A stretch of 64,000 bases of DNA from VMCP01 sp964527775. Its GTDB lineage: Bacteria > Bacteroidota > Bacteroidia > NS11-12g > UBA955. Where the stretch lies: NCBI GenBank assembly GCA_964527775.1, contig CAZGQS010000012.1:3577-67576 (forward strand). The letters are read 5' to 3'. The position numbers were made by a program, and so were the translations under genes. Positions 24,491 through 32,989 of this stretch are shown piece by piece. Under the pieces are notes generated by a model. That model worked only from the letters and a program-made list of their open reading frames with translations, had not been told where the DNA came from and did not search any database. Numbering within the stretch: the stretch's first letter is position 1; the number at the start of each line of letters is the position of its first letter.

Positions 24491-25078
24491 TTAAGAAAGG
24501 CCGCCTAGAGCGGCCTTTTCTTTTTTCCACTGTTTAAGTCCAAAGTAAGCCAATCCAATAAAAATAAAATATAAACCAGCAGTAATTATCTGATCTCCGA
24601 GATAGAACATGGGTACGTAAATAATGTCTGCTAAGATCCAAAGATACCAGTGTTCAATCCACCGTTTCGCTTGCATGTATAATGCTGTTATACTTAAGAC
24701 GGTCAGAAAAACATCTACTATGGGAAAGCGGGCGTCTTTAAAATAATGGGTGTAGATTGAGTACCAGAGTAAATATCCCAAGAAAAAAAAGAACCCCAAA
24801 TAAAGGGCTGATTTGAGCGGAATGTGGTTGATGTTTTGGTTGGATTTCTGGGGATTTAAATTTGACCAATACCACCAACCGTAGGTTTGAAAGGCAAAGA
24901 AGGCGGCTTGAAGGTAAGATTCGGAGTAAAATCGATTGGAAAAGAATACATAAGCGTAAACTATTGACGCTAACATACTGATGGGCCAATTGAGAATTTT
25001 ATTCTTTGCGGCCAGCCATACGCACCAAAGCGACAGGGCTGCGGCCACCCATTCAAAAATCTTCAACGATTCATTCAT
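24491..25078 (-). CDS. pnuC: Nicotinamide mononucleotide/riboside transporter PnuC
   Basis: A 195-residue membrane protein with about seven helices and the PnuC blocks LSLWCVWLAAKNKILNWPIS, SESYLQAAFFAFQTYGWWYW and WYLWILADIIYVPMFYLGDQ. PnuC carries nicotinamide riboside (or, in relatives, thiamin) by facilitated diffusion, trapping it by phosphorylation in the cell. The WxxW-type aromatic residues of the substrate pocket are present. The kinase partner NadR is not nearby, so thiamin transport is an alternative. Its last codons lie inside the terminator it shares with rplY. Confidence 0.88.
   Translation of the reverse strand: MNESLKIFEWVAAALSLWCVWLAAKNKILNWPISMLASIVYAYVFFSNRFYSESYLQAAFFAFQTYGWWYWSNLNPQKSNQNINHIPLKSALYLGFFFFLGYLLWYSIYTHYFKDARFPIVDVFLTVLSITALYMQAKRWIEHWYLWILADIIYVPMFYLGDQIITAGLYFIFIGLAYFGLKQWKKEKAALGGLS
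24496..24526. terminator. Bidirectional terminator between rplY and pnuC
   Basis: A 9-bp perfect stem AAAGGCCGC/GCGGCCTTT with a 5-base loop, followed by a T-rich tract. It closes rplY on plus and overlaps the last codons of the convergent pnuC gene on minus; the A-run at its 5' side lets it serve that strand too. Confidence 0.85.
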
Positions 25079-25096
25079 AATGTTTGTGCGAATTTA

Positions 25097-25127
25097 TTGC
25101 GCTCCCAACCATTCTTCGTTAAATTTG
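25097..25127 (+). promoter_or_regulatory. Promoter of superoxide dismutase
   Basis: TTG at 25097-25099, 20-bp spacer, TAAATTTG at 25120-25127; the start codon is 22 bp further on. A clean Bacteroidota promoter. Confidence 0.65.
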
Positions 25128-25149
25128 TTACAATTTAAATACTAAAATT

Positions 25150-25755
25150 ATGTTCGAATTACCAAAACTCCCTTACGATTTAACTGCGTTAGAACCGCAC
25201 ATCGATGCAAAGACCATGGAAATTCACCACGGAAAGCACCATCAGGCTTATATCAACAATTTAAATGCTGCCATTGAAGGCACTGATTTGTCGGGAAAGT
25301 CTATCGAGGCTATTATGGCTGAAATTTCTAAGCACAGTATGGCTGTTAGAAATAACGGTGGTGGACATTACAACCACTCTTTGTTTTGGACCATTTTAGG
25401 TGCAAACGCTGGTGGAGCTCCAACCGGTAAATTGATGGATGCTATTACCTCTGCATTTGGAAGTTTCGATGCATTTAAAGATCAGTTTGCTAAAGCGGGT
25501 GCAACTCGTTTTGGAAGCGGATGGGCTTGGTTAGTGGTTCATGAAGGCCGATTGGTGGTGACTTCTACTCCCAATCAAGACAATCCTTTGATGGATGTTG
25601 CTGAAGTTAAAGGTACTCCTATTCTAGGTCTAGATGTTTGGGAACATGCATATTACCTGCATTACCAAAATCGCAGACCTGACTATATTTCTGCATTTTG
25701 GAATGTAGTTAATTGGAACAAAGTATCTGAGTTGTTTGAAGCAGCAACCAAGTAA
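25150..25755 (+). CDS. Superoxide dismutase (Mn/Fe family)
   Basis: A 201-residue protein with all four metal ligands: His26 (MEIHHGKHH), His76 (GGHYNHSLFW), Asp162 and His166 (DVWEHAYYLHYQNRR). It turns superoxide into O2 and H2O2 in the cytoplasm. The Gly-Gly before HYNH and the Gln in TPNQDNPLM, rather than a Gln near residue 70, are the pattern of Mn-type enzymes, though Bacteroidota members are often cambialistic. It is a single-gene unit with its own promoter and converges on the AlbA_2 gene with no gap. Confidence 0.95.
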   Translation: MFELPKLPYDLTALEPHIDAKTMEIHHGKHHQAYINNLNAAIEGTDLSGKSIEAIMAEISKHSMAVRNNGGGHYNHSLFWTILGANAGGAPTGKLMDAITSAFGSFDAFKDQFAKAGATRFGSGWAWLVVHEGRLVVTSTPNQDNPLMDVAEVKGTPILGLDVWEHAYYLHYQNRRPDYISAFWNVVNWNKVSELFEAATK

Positions 25756-26376
25756 TTATATGACGGCACTGAAAAATTCTACTTTTTCAGTGGTGTGACT
25801 CTGAACCGCTTGGGCCCGCATGAGATCTACAATGATTCTGCCGGCCCGGCGTTTTCCGAGATTGAATTTTGCGCAAATTTCTTTGAGAGTGGGTTTTTCG
25901 CTCTGCGCAATAAACTTGAGAATTTCCCTTTCTAGAGAACCTATGGCTAATTTTAGTGGCTTATCTTGGGTTCTCATAAAATCTACGGTAGTTTTAGACG
26001 CTAAGATGCAATGGTCGTTGACGCGGAGGTAAACCCACCATCTATCGTCATCTCCGTGAGCGTAATAAGGTTTTTCTTTTCCTTCGGGGACATGAACTTT
26101 TAGTACCAATTTGCCTTCCACCAAGTGTTCTTCAACGGTGTATTTTACTTCTGGTTTGCAATGAAATGCTGAGGCCAAATCGAGCATATGGAGCTCATCT
26201 TCTGATTTAACTCCTGCTATGCTGCCGTTATCTCTGACCCCAACGAGTAGAATGCCACCAATGGTGTTTGCAAAACTCACCATGGATTTGGCAATTTTTC
26301 GGGGATCATTGATGACTTGTTTAAAGTCAAGTGAAACTCCCTCGCCCTTCTCTATTAAGGACTTTATGGGGTTCAT
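25756..26376 (-). CDS. AlbA_2/Schlafen-like domain protein with C-terminal winged helix
   Basis: A 206-residue protein. Residues ~1-130 are an AlbA_2 (AAA-4, Schlafen-like) domain: IEKGEGVSLDFKQVI, KSMVSFANTIGGILLVGVRD and KPYYAHGDDDRWWVYLRVND, a putative nucleic-acid or nucleotide binding fold. The tail (~145-200, LEREILKFIAQSEKPTLKEI) reads as a winged helix. Such proteins are often called transcriptional regulators, but their real role is unclear. Its ATG overlaps the stop of the M16 peptidase gene by 4 bp (ATGA), so the two are translationally coupled. The stop lies directly beside the sod stop. Confidence 0.75.
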   Translation of the reverse strand: MNPIKSLIEKGEGVSLDFKQVINDPRKIAKSMVSFANTIGGILLVGVRDNGSIAGVKSEDELHMLDLASAFHCKPEVKYTVEEHLVEGKLVLKVHVPEGKEKPYYAHGDDDRWWVYLRVNDHCILASKTTVDFMRTQDKPLKLAIGSLEREILKFIAQSEKPTLKEICAKFNLGKRRAGRIIVDLMRAQAVQSHTTEKVEFFSAVI

Positions 26377-27710
26377 TTTTCAGGGATGTAGTGTAGATGA
26401 CTGAAGTTGTCTATATCAAATACTTCATTGGCCGTATCTTGAAGGTTTTCGGCTGTAATTTTTTCTATAGCTTGGATGGTTTCTTTCATGGTTCGGGCTT
26501 TGCCGAATTTTAAAATTCCTTTCCCCAAGTGCACCAAAAGGCCGCTTCTGGTTTCATTGGCAATAACTAATTGTCCTGTAAGTTGATTTTTTGCCTGACT
26601 GAGTTGAAGTTTGCCTAATTTTTGGTCTTTGAGTTTTTTTAATTCCTTTTGAATGAGATCGATAGACTTATTCAAGTATTTTTCTTCGCAACTCAAATAG
26701 CAGTGAAACAGTCCGCTATCACTAAAGGCTTGATAACCGCTTTCAATGTGATAGGTGTAACCGTATTTTTCTCTGATTGCAAGATTTAAACGGCTATTCA
26801 TGCCTGGTCCACCCAAGAGGTTATTAAGAAGCAATAATTCAAATCTTTTTGGATGTGTTTCTTCGTAGGTTGGGATGCCCATGATGCCGTATGCTTGAGA
26901 AAAATCAGAGACTTTTCTATTATGAAATGGTTTGTAGCTGGGGGTTGGTCCGTAGTCTTTAGTTATTGGTCTTTGGTCTTTGGGGGTTGGTCTTTGGTCT
27001 TTAGGGGTTGGTCTTTGGTCTTTGGGGGTTGGTCTTTGGTCTTTAGCTATTGGTCTTTGGTCTTTGGGGGTTGGGGAATGGGGGTTGTAGTATTTGTTGA
27101 TGGTGTCTAGGACGCGATCTGTAGAGAGATTTCCAACCACTACAAAAACCATATTTGAGGGATGGTAATTTGCTGAGATAAAGTTTTGGATAGAAGATTT
27201 TGAGATTTGATCAACTGAATCCGCCGTACCTAGAATGTTATGAGCAAGTGGATGATTGCCGTAAATAAGTTCTTGAAACTCGTCGTAGATATTTTCTTCG
27301 GGAGTGTCAAGATACATGTTGATTTCATCTTTTATGACAATCTTCTCTTTAATGATTTCTTGTTCAGGAAAAGTAGAGTTGAAAGTGATATCGCAGAGAA
27401 TGTCAACCGCTCTTGTGAAGTGCTTTTTTTGAACGGTTGCATACAATGTAGTAATTTCTTTTGTGGTGAAAGCGTTTAGTTCGCCGCCAACAACCTCTAG
27501 GTGATTGAGTACATGAATGGTTTTTCTTCGGTGAGTTCCTTTGAAAAACATGTGCTCCAAGAAGTGTGCTACCCCTGGAATTTCGCCGTCGTTTCTGCTG
27601 CCTGCGAGAATCACAAACCCACAATGTACCAATAATGTGGATGGTGTTTTAAGGTGAGCAACCCTAAGTCCGTTGTTTAAGGTGTACAACTGATATTCTG
27701 AACTGCTCAT
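26373..27710 (-). CDS. M16-family zinc peptidase with a heptad-repeat DNA insert
   Basis: A 445-residue insulinase/pitrilysin-type protease from ATG 27710. The inverted zinc motif HFLEH (residues 49-53) plus the distant Glu in KIVIKDEINMYLD are intact, and the second half carries LNNLLGGPGMNSRLNLAIRE and REKYGYTYHIESGYQA, so this is an active-type subunit similar to processing peptidases. It degrades short peptides. Between the two M16 halves, residues ~213-258 form an odd stretch of KDQRPTP-type repeats encoded by near-identical 21-bp units (26945-27075); family members lack it. It lies in the interdomain linker, where an insert would be tolerated. It overlaps the AlbA_2 gene by 4 bp. Confidence 0.87.
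   Translation of the reverse strand: MSSSEYQLYTLNNGLRVAHLKTPSTLLVHCGFVILAGSRNDGEIPGVAHFLEHMFFKGTHRRKTIHVLNHLEVVGGELNAFTTKEITTLYATVQKKHFTRAVDILCDITFNSTFPEQEIIKEKIVIKDEINMYLDTPEENIYDEFQELIYGNHPLAHNILGTADSVDQISKSSIQNFISANYHPSNMVFVVVGNLSTDRVLDTINKYYNPHSPTPKDQRPIAKDQRPTPKDQRPTPKDQRPTPKDQRPITKDYGPTPSYKPFHNRKVSDFSQAYGIMGIPTYEETHPKRFELLLLNNLLGGPGMNSRLNLAIREKYGYTYHIESGYQAFSDSGLFHCYLSCEEKYLNKSIDLIQKELKKLKDQKLGKLQLSQAKNQLTGQLVIANETRSGLLVHLGKGILKFGKARTMKETIQAIEKITAENLQDTANEVFDIDNFSHLHYIPEK
26945..27075. repeat. Tandem repeat of 21 bp (three heptamers per unit) inside the M16 gene
   Basis: Units on the plus strand begin at 26945, 26966, 26987, 27008, 27029 and 27050. Each is built as TTGGTCT, TTGGTCT, then TTGGGGG, TTAGGGG or TTAGCTA, so the true period is 7 bp grouped in threes. 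The 21-bp length keeps the peptidase frame and codes for KDQRPxP on the minus strand. Confidence 0.93.
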
Positions 27711-27738
27711 ATTCTGCAAATTTACTTTAGGTATTCCG

Positions 27739-27746
27739 TATTTTTG
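27739..27746 (+). promoter_or_regulatory. -7 box 8 bp before the nrnA start
   Basis: TATTTTTG fits TAnnTTTG and ends 8 bp before ATG 27755. No TTG at the -33 spacing. The leader would be only a few bases. Confidence 0.35.
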
Positions 27747-27754
27747 TAGTAAAG

Positions 27755-28777
27755 ATGAGATTAGATACCACCGCTGATTTAGTAGACAAGATAAAATCAG
27801 GCGAATACAAACGTTTTTTTATCACCACCCATCACAAACCTGATGGTGATGCAATGGGTTCAACTTTAGGATTATGGCACGTACTTAAGAACTTCTCAGA
27901 TCAAGTAACAGTAGTTACTCCCACAGATTATTCAGCAGATCTGAATTGGCTTCCAGGAAATGAACATGTTGTTAATTTTGAGGAAGAATTTAGCAAGGTG
28001 GTAACTTTGTTGGAAGAAGCAGATGTGGTTTTTTGTTTAGATTTTAATAGGCTAAGTCGCATCAATCAGCTGGGTGAATTGGTGAAAAATTCTGGAAAAC
28101 CTGCAGTGATGATTGATCATCATTTGGAGCCAGAAGATTTTTACACCTATGCATTCTGGACTCCTCAAGCAAGCAGTACCTGTGAATTGATCTTTGAGTG
28201 GAGTATTTCAAATTTTGGTAAGGAATATATATCAAAAGACTGCGTTAACTGTTTATATACTGGCTTGATGACTGATACGGGAAACTTCCAGTACAACAAC
28301 ACCAAACCGCATACACATAGAGTGGCTGCAGATATGATGGAGTTGGGAGCAGAACATATTGCCATTCATGAAAGAATTTACGATGTGTTTTCGCCTACTC
28401 GCAGCCGGTTGTTCGGGTATTGTTTATATAAGAAGTTAGAAATCATAGAAGATTGCAGAACTGCCTTAATATACTTGAATAAAGAGGAACTTGAAGAATT
28501 TCAAGTGGTTACTGGAGATACAGAAGGAATTGTCAATCTAGGTTTGGGTATAAAGGGAATTGTGTTCAGTGTTTTGATTATTGACAGAACCGAACGAGTA
28601 AAAATGAGTTTCCGAAGCAAAGGGAACTTTGCCGCAAATGAATTTGCAGGTAACTATTTTTCAGGCGGAGGTCATAAAAACGCCGCAGGTGGACAAAGCG
28701 AAGATAGTTTGGAAGCGACCGTTGATAAATTTCGAAGAGAGCTAGTTAAGTACAAAGAAGAATTACAATCAATCTAA
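27755..28777 (+). CDS. nrnA: DHH/DHHA1 phosphoesterase, NrnA-type oligoribonuclease/pAp phosphatase
   Basis: A 340-residue protein. The DHH domain has FFITTHHKPDGDAMGSTLGL with the metal His/Asp set, VFCLDFNRLSRI and the name motif VMIDHHLEPEDF; the DHHA1 domain ends in FSGGGHKNAAGGQS, which binds the substrate end. NrnA degrades nanoRNAs of 2-5 nt and dephosphorylates 3'-phosphoadenosine 5'-phosphate. Bacteroidota lack E. coli-type Orn, so this is probably an essential step of RNA turnover. The GldI-like gene follows 3 bp later. Confidence 0.9.
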   Translation: MRLDTTADLVDKIKSGEYKRFFITTHHKPDGDAMGSTLGLWHVLKNFSDQVTVVTPTDYSADLNWLPGNEHVVNFEEEFSKVVTLLEEADVVFCLDFNRLSRINQLGELVKNSGKPAVMIDHHLEPEDFYTYAFWTPQASSTCELIFEWSISNFGKEYISKDCVNCLYTGLMTDTGNFQYNNTKPHTHRVAADMMELGAEHIAIHERIYDVFSPTRSRLFGYCLYKKLEIIEDCRTALIYLNKEELEEFQVVTGDTEGIVNLGLGIKGIVFSVLIIDRTERVKMSFRSKGNFAANEFAGNYFSGGGHKNAAGGQSEDSLEATVDKFRRELVKYKEELQSI

Positions 28778-28780
28778 AAA

Positions 28781-29692
28781 ATGAAAAACAGTAAATTAAT
28801 CATAATTATGGGCCTATTAGCGGTCCTTTCTGGTGGATTTTGGGTATATCGTACCTATTTCCAATATAAAACTACTGAAACGGGGCTAAAGTATAGGTTT
28901 TTAAAAGGGAAGGAATTGGGAATGGTATTAACAGGGAACAATTGGTGTCTCATCAATTACATGATTTTGGGTCCCACAGGAGACACCATTCAGACTTCAT
29001 ACGGCAGTGATACTTTGGTTGAAGTTCCATATCCAACAACCTATACAAATGAATTAACCGAGGCATTGCAGATGGCCGCTCAGGGTAGTAGAGTGGAGCT
29101 GTTGGTATCGACAGACAGTCTTAAAAAGAAGAATTCGAGCCATTATAAAATCCAATTATTGCCTGAGGGTGAGATGGCAAAGGTGATTTTTGATGTAGAA
29201 AGAATCTTAGGCGCACAAGACTATTATAAATATCTGGCTGATAAGTCGTTTAAACATACCATGCGTGAAAATAAAGCCATTGATGAATACTGCGCTAAAT
29301 CAAAAGGCAATCGCTGGTATTTGGATACTTACGCCATGGTAAAATACAGATCTCTAGGTTCAGATTCCTTTTTATCAAAAACTAGTAACCTTTTACAAAA
29401 TGCGGCTTACCATAAAGGTGCCGAACAAGTGGAGTTTGATGTAGTAGTTCAAAGACTTAATGGAGATTTAATCTTTGACAGTAGATTGGAGAATCGCAAG
29501 TACAAGACTGATGTAAACGGCATGATCAATCCTATCATTGCCTTGAATAGACTTCCATTTTATGTTCCAACAGGTGCAACCATGGAATTTGTCATTACAT
29601 CGGATATGGGTTTTGGTTCAGCGGGCAGAATCGGTGTTCCTGCTTATTCTCCCCTATATTTGAAGATTTATAACGTAAAGCCCATCCAATAA
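28781..29692 (+). CDS. Tandem FKBP-type peptidyl-prolyl isomerase-like protein, GldI-related
   Basis: A 303-residue protein anchored by one N-terminal helix (LIIIMGLLAVLSGGFWVYRT). Two regions resemble FKBP folds: residues ~33-145 (TTETGLKYRFLKG, ALQMAAQGSRVELLVSTDSL, AKVIFDVERI) and ~165-303 (PFYVPTGATMEFVITSDMGF, then PLYLKIYNV), the latter matching the usual IPSELAYG...L.FDVELL end. Several aromatic residues of the FKBP active site are changed. In Flavobacterium a single-domain FKBP lipoprotein, GldI, lies beside an nrnA-like gene and is needed for gliding/T9SS; here there is no lipobox. The neighbourhood and fold support a GldI-related role, but this is inferred. Confidence 0.6.
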   Translation: MKNSKLIIIMGLLAVLSGGFWVYRTYFQYKTTETGLKYRFLKGKELGMVLTGNNWCLINYMILGPTGDTIQTSYGSDTLVEVPYPTTYTNELTEALQMAAQGSRVELLVSTDSLKKKNSSHYKIQLLPEGEMAKVIFDVERILGAQDYYKYLADKSFKHTMRENKAIDEYCAKSKGNRWYLDTYAMVKYRSLGSDSFLSKTSNLLQNAAYHKGAEQVEFDVVVQRLNGDLIFDSRLENRKYKTDVNGMINPIIALNRLPFYVPTGATMEFVITSDMGFGSAGRIGVPAYSPLYLKIYNVKPIQ

Positions 29693-29702
29693 AACCCCAT
29701 TC

Positions 29703-30752
29703 ATGAAAAAGACCATTGTTATTACAGGAGGAGCCGGATTTATCGGTTCTCATGTTGTTCGCAGATTTGTAAATAAGTACCCCGAATATCACATCATCAA
29801 CTTAGATGCTTTGACTTATGCGGGGAATTTGGAGAATTTGCATGACGTTGAAGGGGCAGAAAATTATGAATTCATGAAGGCAGATATCACCAATATATCT
29901 GATATTGAGGCCTTGTTTAAAAGTCGTAATATACATTCAGTTATCCATCTAGCGGCAGAAAGTCACGTTGATAGAAGTATTTCAAACCCAATTGATTTTG
30001 TGATGACCAATGTTGTAGGAACAGTAGTTTTAATGAATGCTTACAAAGCTTATGGTGACACACAAAACGGCCGATTTTATCATGTAAGCACTGATGAGGT
30101 TTATGGTACCTTGGGCGATGAAGGTAAATTTACTGAAACCACCCCTTATTCACCCAATTCACCTTACAGTGCCAGTAAGGCCAGTTCAGATCACTTTGTA
30201 AGAGCATATCACGAAACGTTTAAATTGCCTGTAGTGATTAGCAATTGTTCGAATAACTATGGCAGTCATCAGTTTCCGGAAAAATTGATTCCTTTGATGA
30301 TTCACAACATTAAGAATGAGAAGGCGCTCCCCGTTTACGGAAAAGGTGAAAACATCAGAGATTGGTTATGGGTAGAAGATCATGCATCGGCAATTGACGC
30401 AGTATTCCACAAGGGTAGGAATGGTGAAACTTACAATATTGGGGGAAATAACGAGTGGAAAAACATTGATTTGGTTCACAAGCTTTGTGAAATTATGGAT
30501 GCCAAATTAGGTCGGGCTGAAGGTGAATCTGCTAAACTGATTACCTATGTAACTGATAGAGCGGGACATGATTTTAGATATGCCATTGATGCTAGCAAAA
30601 TTGAAGCAGAATTGGGTTGGAAACCGTCTGTGAATTTTGCTGAAGGTTTTGAAAAGACCATTGACTGGTATTTGTCAAACGATGAGTGGCTTTCGAATGT
30701 TACCAGCGGTAATTATCAATCGTATTACGAAAATTTATACTCAAATCGTTGA
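29703..30752 (+). CDS. rmlB: dTDP-glucose 4,6-dehydratase
   Basis: A 349-residue extended SDR: NAD-binding GGAGFIGSHVVRRF at residues ~8-20, HLAAESHVDRSI, the VSTDEVYGTLGD block with catalytic Thr-Asp-Glu, and the YSASKASSDHFVRAY Tyr-Lys pair, followed by SNNYGSHQFPEKLIPL. It turns dTDP-glucose into dTDP-4-keto-6-deoxyglucose, the shared step of dTDP-rhamnose and other deoxysugars. rmlA, rmlC and rmlD do not adjoin it (an RmlD-like gene lies at 11251). cysS begins 2 bp after its stop. Confidence 0.92.
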   Translation: MKKTIVITGGAGFIGSHVVRRFVNKYPEYHIINLDALTYAGNLENLHDVEGAENYEFMKADITNISDIEALFKSRNIHSVIHLAAESHVDRSISNPIDFVMTNVVGTVVLMNAYKAYGDTQNGRFYHVSTDEVYGTLGDEGKFTETTPYSPNSPYSASKASSDHFVRAYHETFKLPVVISNCSNNYGSHQFPEKLIPLMIHNIKNEKALPVYGKGENIRDWLWVEDHASAIDAVFHKGRNGETYNIGGNNEWKNIDLVHKLCEIMDAKLGRAEGESAKLITYVTDRAGHDFRYAIDASKIEAELGWKPSVNFAEGFEKTIDWYLSNDEWLSNVTSGNYQSYYENLYSNR

Positions 30753-30754
30753 TT

Positions 30755-32227
30755 ATGAGCTCGGTTTCTTTATATAACACGCTCAATAGGAAAACCGAAA
30801 CCTTTGAATCTATTGTACCTGGCAGAATAGGTATGTATGTGTGTGGACCTACGGTTTATGGTCCTCCGCATCTAGGACACGTGAGAGGTCCCATTGTATT
30901 CGATGTATTGAGAAGGTTTCTTATTTCTAAGGGATATCAAATACGGTTTGTACGCAATATTACTGATGTAGGACACTTGGTTGGCGATGCAGATGAGGGA
31001 GAAGACAAGCTTCAGAAACAAGCGCGTTTAGAACAAGTTGAGCCCATGGAAGTGGCCCAGACCTATGCTGATTCGTACAATTGGGTGATGGATCAAATGA
31101 ATGTCATGCGACCCAGTATTGAACCTAGGGCAAGCGGACATATCATTGAGCAAATTGAAATGATTTCTTCCATCATCGAAAAAGGCTTAGCTTATGAAGT
31201 AAATGGTTCTGTGTACTTTGATGTTACTGCCTACAGCAAGATTGAGAATTATGGCGAATTGAGTGGTCGTGTTTTGGATGATTTGGTGGCGGGTGCAGGA
31301 AATCAAAGCAGGGAATTAGAAGGACAAGGTGAAAAACGAAGCTCGCATGACTTTGCATTATGGAAAAAGGCTTCGCCTGAGCATATCATGCAATGGTCTT
31401 CTCCTTGGGGAAAAGGGTTTCCGGGTTGGCACATTGAGTGCAGCGCTATGTCGGCTAAATATTTGGGTGAAGAATTTGATATTCACGGTGGTGGAATGGA
31501 CTTATTATTTCCCCATCATGAGTGCGAAATTGCTCAAAGCAAGGCTGCACATAATCATGCCCCTGCTAAATATTGGGTTCATCACAACATGATCACCATT
31601 AACGGTCAGAAAATGGCCAAAAGTTTGAACAACGGCATACAAGTGATGCAGTTGTTTTCAGGCGATCATCATTTATTGACCCGCGGTTTCGGAGCTGATG
31701 TTTTGAGGTTTTTTGTGCTTCAAGCGCATTACCGTAGCACATTAGATTTTAGCGAAGAGGCCTTGATTGCTTCCGAAAAGGGATTGCAAAGACTTTATGC
31801 CGCTGAGAAATTATTGTCTGGATTAAAGGTTTCAGATAGCAGTACGGTAGAATTTTCTGATTTGCGAGTAGCTATTGAAACGGCTTTGTCTGATGATTTA
31901 AATACGCCCATTGCCATCGCGCAATTGTTTGAATTGGCTCGTAGAATTAACTTGGTTAACGATGGAAAAGAGTCCATTGATTCATCTAATTTGTTGATAG
32001 CAAAGGAGTTATTTGATCACATTTTTCATGAGATACTGGGAATTAAGGCTGCTTTAGAGGAAAATTCGGGAGTTTTGGATGGAGTGGTTGATCTATTGAT
32101 TCAACTTCGGGCGCAAGCGAAAACAGATAAGAATTATGCTTTGAGCGATCAGATTCGAAATGAATTAAAGTTGCGTGGAATTGAGTTAATGGATTCCAAA
32201 GAGGGAACCAACTGGAAGTTGTCTTAG
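30755..32227 (+). CDS. cysS: Cysteinyl-tRNA synthetase
   Basis: A 490-residue class I synthetase: YVCGPTVYGPPHLGHVRG holds the zinc Cys and the HIGH-like HLGH, GWHIECSAM and FPHHECEIAQS give further zinc ligands, and KMAKSLNNG is the KMSKS loop. It charges tRNA(Cys). An extra stretch ESSREL-type (residues ~178-192, GAGNQSRELEGQGEKR) before the DFALWK block is common in the Bacteroidota enzyme. ATG 30755 is preferred over TTG 30749, which overlaps the previous stop. Confidence 0.96.
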   Translation: MSSVSLYNTLNRKTETFESIVPGRIGMYVCGPTVYGPPHLGHVRGPIVFDVLRRFLISKGYQIRFVRNITDVGHLVGDADEGEDKLQKQARLEQVEPMEVAQTYADSYNWVMDQMNVMRPSIEPRASGHIIEQIEMISSIIEKGLAYEVNGSVYFDVTAYSKIENYGELSGRVLDDLVAGAGNQSRELEGQGEKRSSHDFALWKKASPEHIMQWSSPWGKGFPGWHIECSAMSAKYLGEEFDIHGGGMDLLFPHHECEIAQSKAAHNHAPAKYWVHHNMITINGQKMAKSLNNGIQVMQLFSGDHHLLTRGFGADVLRFFVLQAHYRSTLDFSEEALIASEKGLQRLYAAEKLLSGLKVSDSSTVEFSDLRVAIETALSDDLNTPIAIAQLFELARRINLVNDGKESIDSSNLLIAKELFDHIFHEILGIKAALEENSGVLDGVVDLLIQLRAQAKTDKNYALSDQIRNELKLRGIELMDSKEGTNWKLS

Positions 32228-32246
32228 TCTTTTTTTCTTGGAAATT

Positions 32247-32963
32247 ATGCCTGGAAAGTTCACCTTTTACAGCCAAAATATAGATGATCAATTCATTGTT
32301 TTAGACGAAGCAGAAGCTCGACATGCTGTTCAAGTTTTGCGATTTCAGGTAGGTGATCAGATTGAAGTTTCTGACGGTTTGGGTAAGAAATACGAAGCTC
32401 GCATTTTAGAGATTCAGAAACGTTCATTAAAGGCAGAAATACTGAGCTTCAGTGATTACAAGAGATCTCGGGTTCATTTGGCCATTGGTATTTTAAAAAA
32501 CTCTGACCGAATGGAGTGGTTGATAGAAAAATGCACTGAATTGGGCTGCGCTTCTATTGGATTTCTGGAAACCAAAAACTCGGAGAGATCTAAGGTGAAT
32601 TTAGATCGGCTTCACAAAACTGCTATTTCTGCCATGAAACAATCGCACGGTGCCTGGATTCCAAAAATTGATTTGATAGATTGGCGTTCTCTGTTTTCTG
32701 GGGATGTTTTTTCGGGGGACTTTAATTCAAGATACATTGCTTATTGTGATTTAGAAGACGGAATTTCAGTTAAAGATCATCCACACGCGTTGTTTGATCA
32801 AAAGGGTGAGGTTTTGATTTGCATTGGACCAGAGGGAGATTTTACTGCGGATGAATTTAAACAGGCTATAAATCAAGGCTTTCGTTCATTATCATTGGGC
32901 GATAGTATATTGCGGGCTGAAACGGCAGCAATCACGGCATGTGCATGGGCTAACTGGGTATAA
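32247..32963 (+). CDS. rsmE: 16S rRNA (uracil(1498)-N(3))-methyltransferase RsmE
   Basis: A 238-residue SPOUT methyltransferase. The N-terminal PUA-like domain has EARHAVQVLRFQVGDQIEVS, and the C-terminal knotted SAM site has CIGPEGDFTADEF and SLGDSILRAETAAI, both RsmE signatures; EWLIEKCTELGCASIGF is also typical. It methylates U1498 of 16S rRNA in the small subunit. ATG 32247 is used rather than TTG 32238. The stop codon touches the large palindrome at 32962-32989. Confidence 0.95.
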   Translation: MPGKFTFYSQNIDDQFIVLDEAEARHAVQVLRFQVGDQIEVSDGLGKKYEARILEIQKRSLKAEILSFSDYKRSRVHLAIGILKNSDRMEWLIEKCTELGCASIGFLETKNSERSKVNLDRLHKTAISAMKQSHGAWIPKIDLIDWRSLFSGDVFSGDFNSRYIAYCDLEDGISVKDHPHALFDQKGEVLICIGPEGDFTADEFKQAINQGFRSLSLGDSILRAETAAITACAWANWV

Positions 32964-32989
32964 ACGTTTATAATCGATTATAAACGTTT
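32962..32989. promoter_or_regulatory. Perfect 28-bp palindrome between rsmE and ssb
   Basis: All 28 bases are self-complementary around the centre TCGA. Each outer arm is itself the palindrome AAACGTTT (32962-32969 and 32982-32989), and the middle 12 bp ATAATCGATTAT is also palindromic. It starts within the rsmE stop codon and ends 57 bp before the ssb ATG. There is no T-run, so it is not a normal terminator; paired operator sites or a hairpin at the rsmE 3' end are the main options. Confidence 0.6.

Noticed and set aside
26945..27075. CRISPR array
   Set aside because: The units are direct 7/21-bp repeats with no spacers, inside a coding frame, and no cas genes are near.
32962..32989. Rho-independent terminator of rsmE
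   Set aside because: The palindrome is AT-rich with no T-run after it; a hairpin is possible but it does not fit the terminator pattern seen elsewhere in this window.
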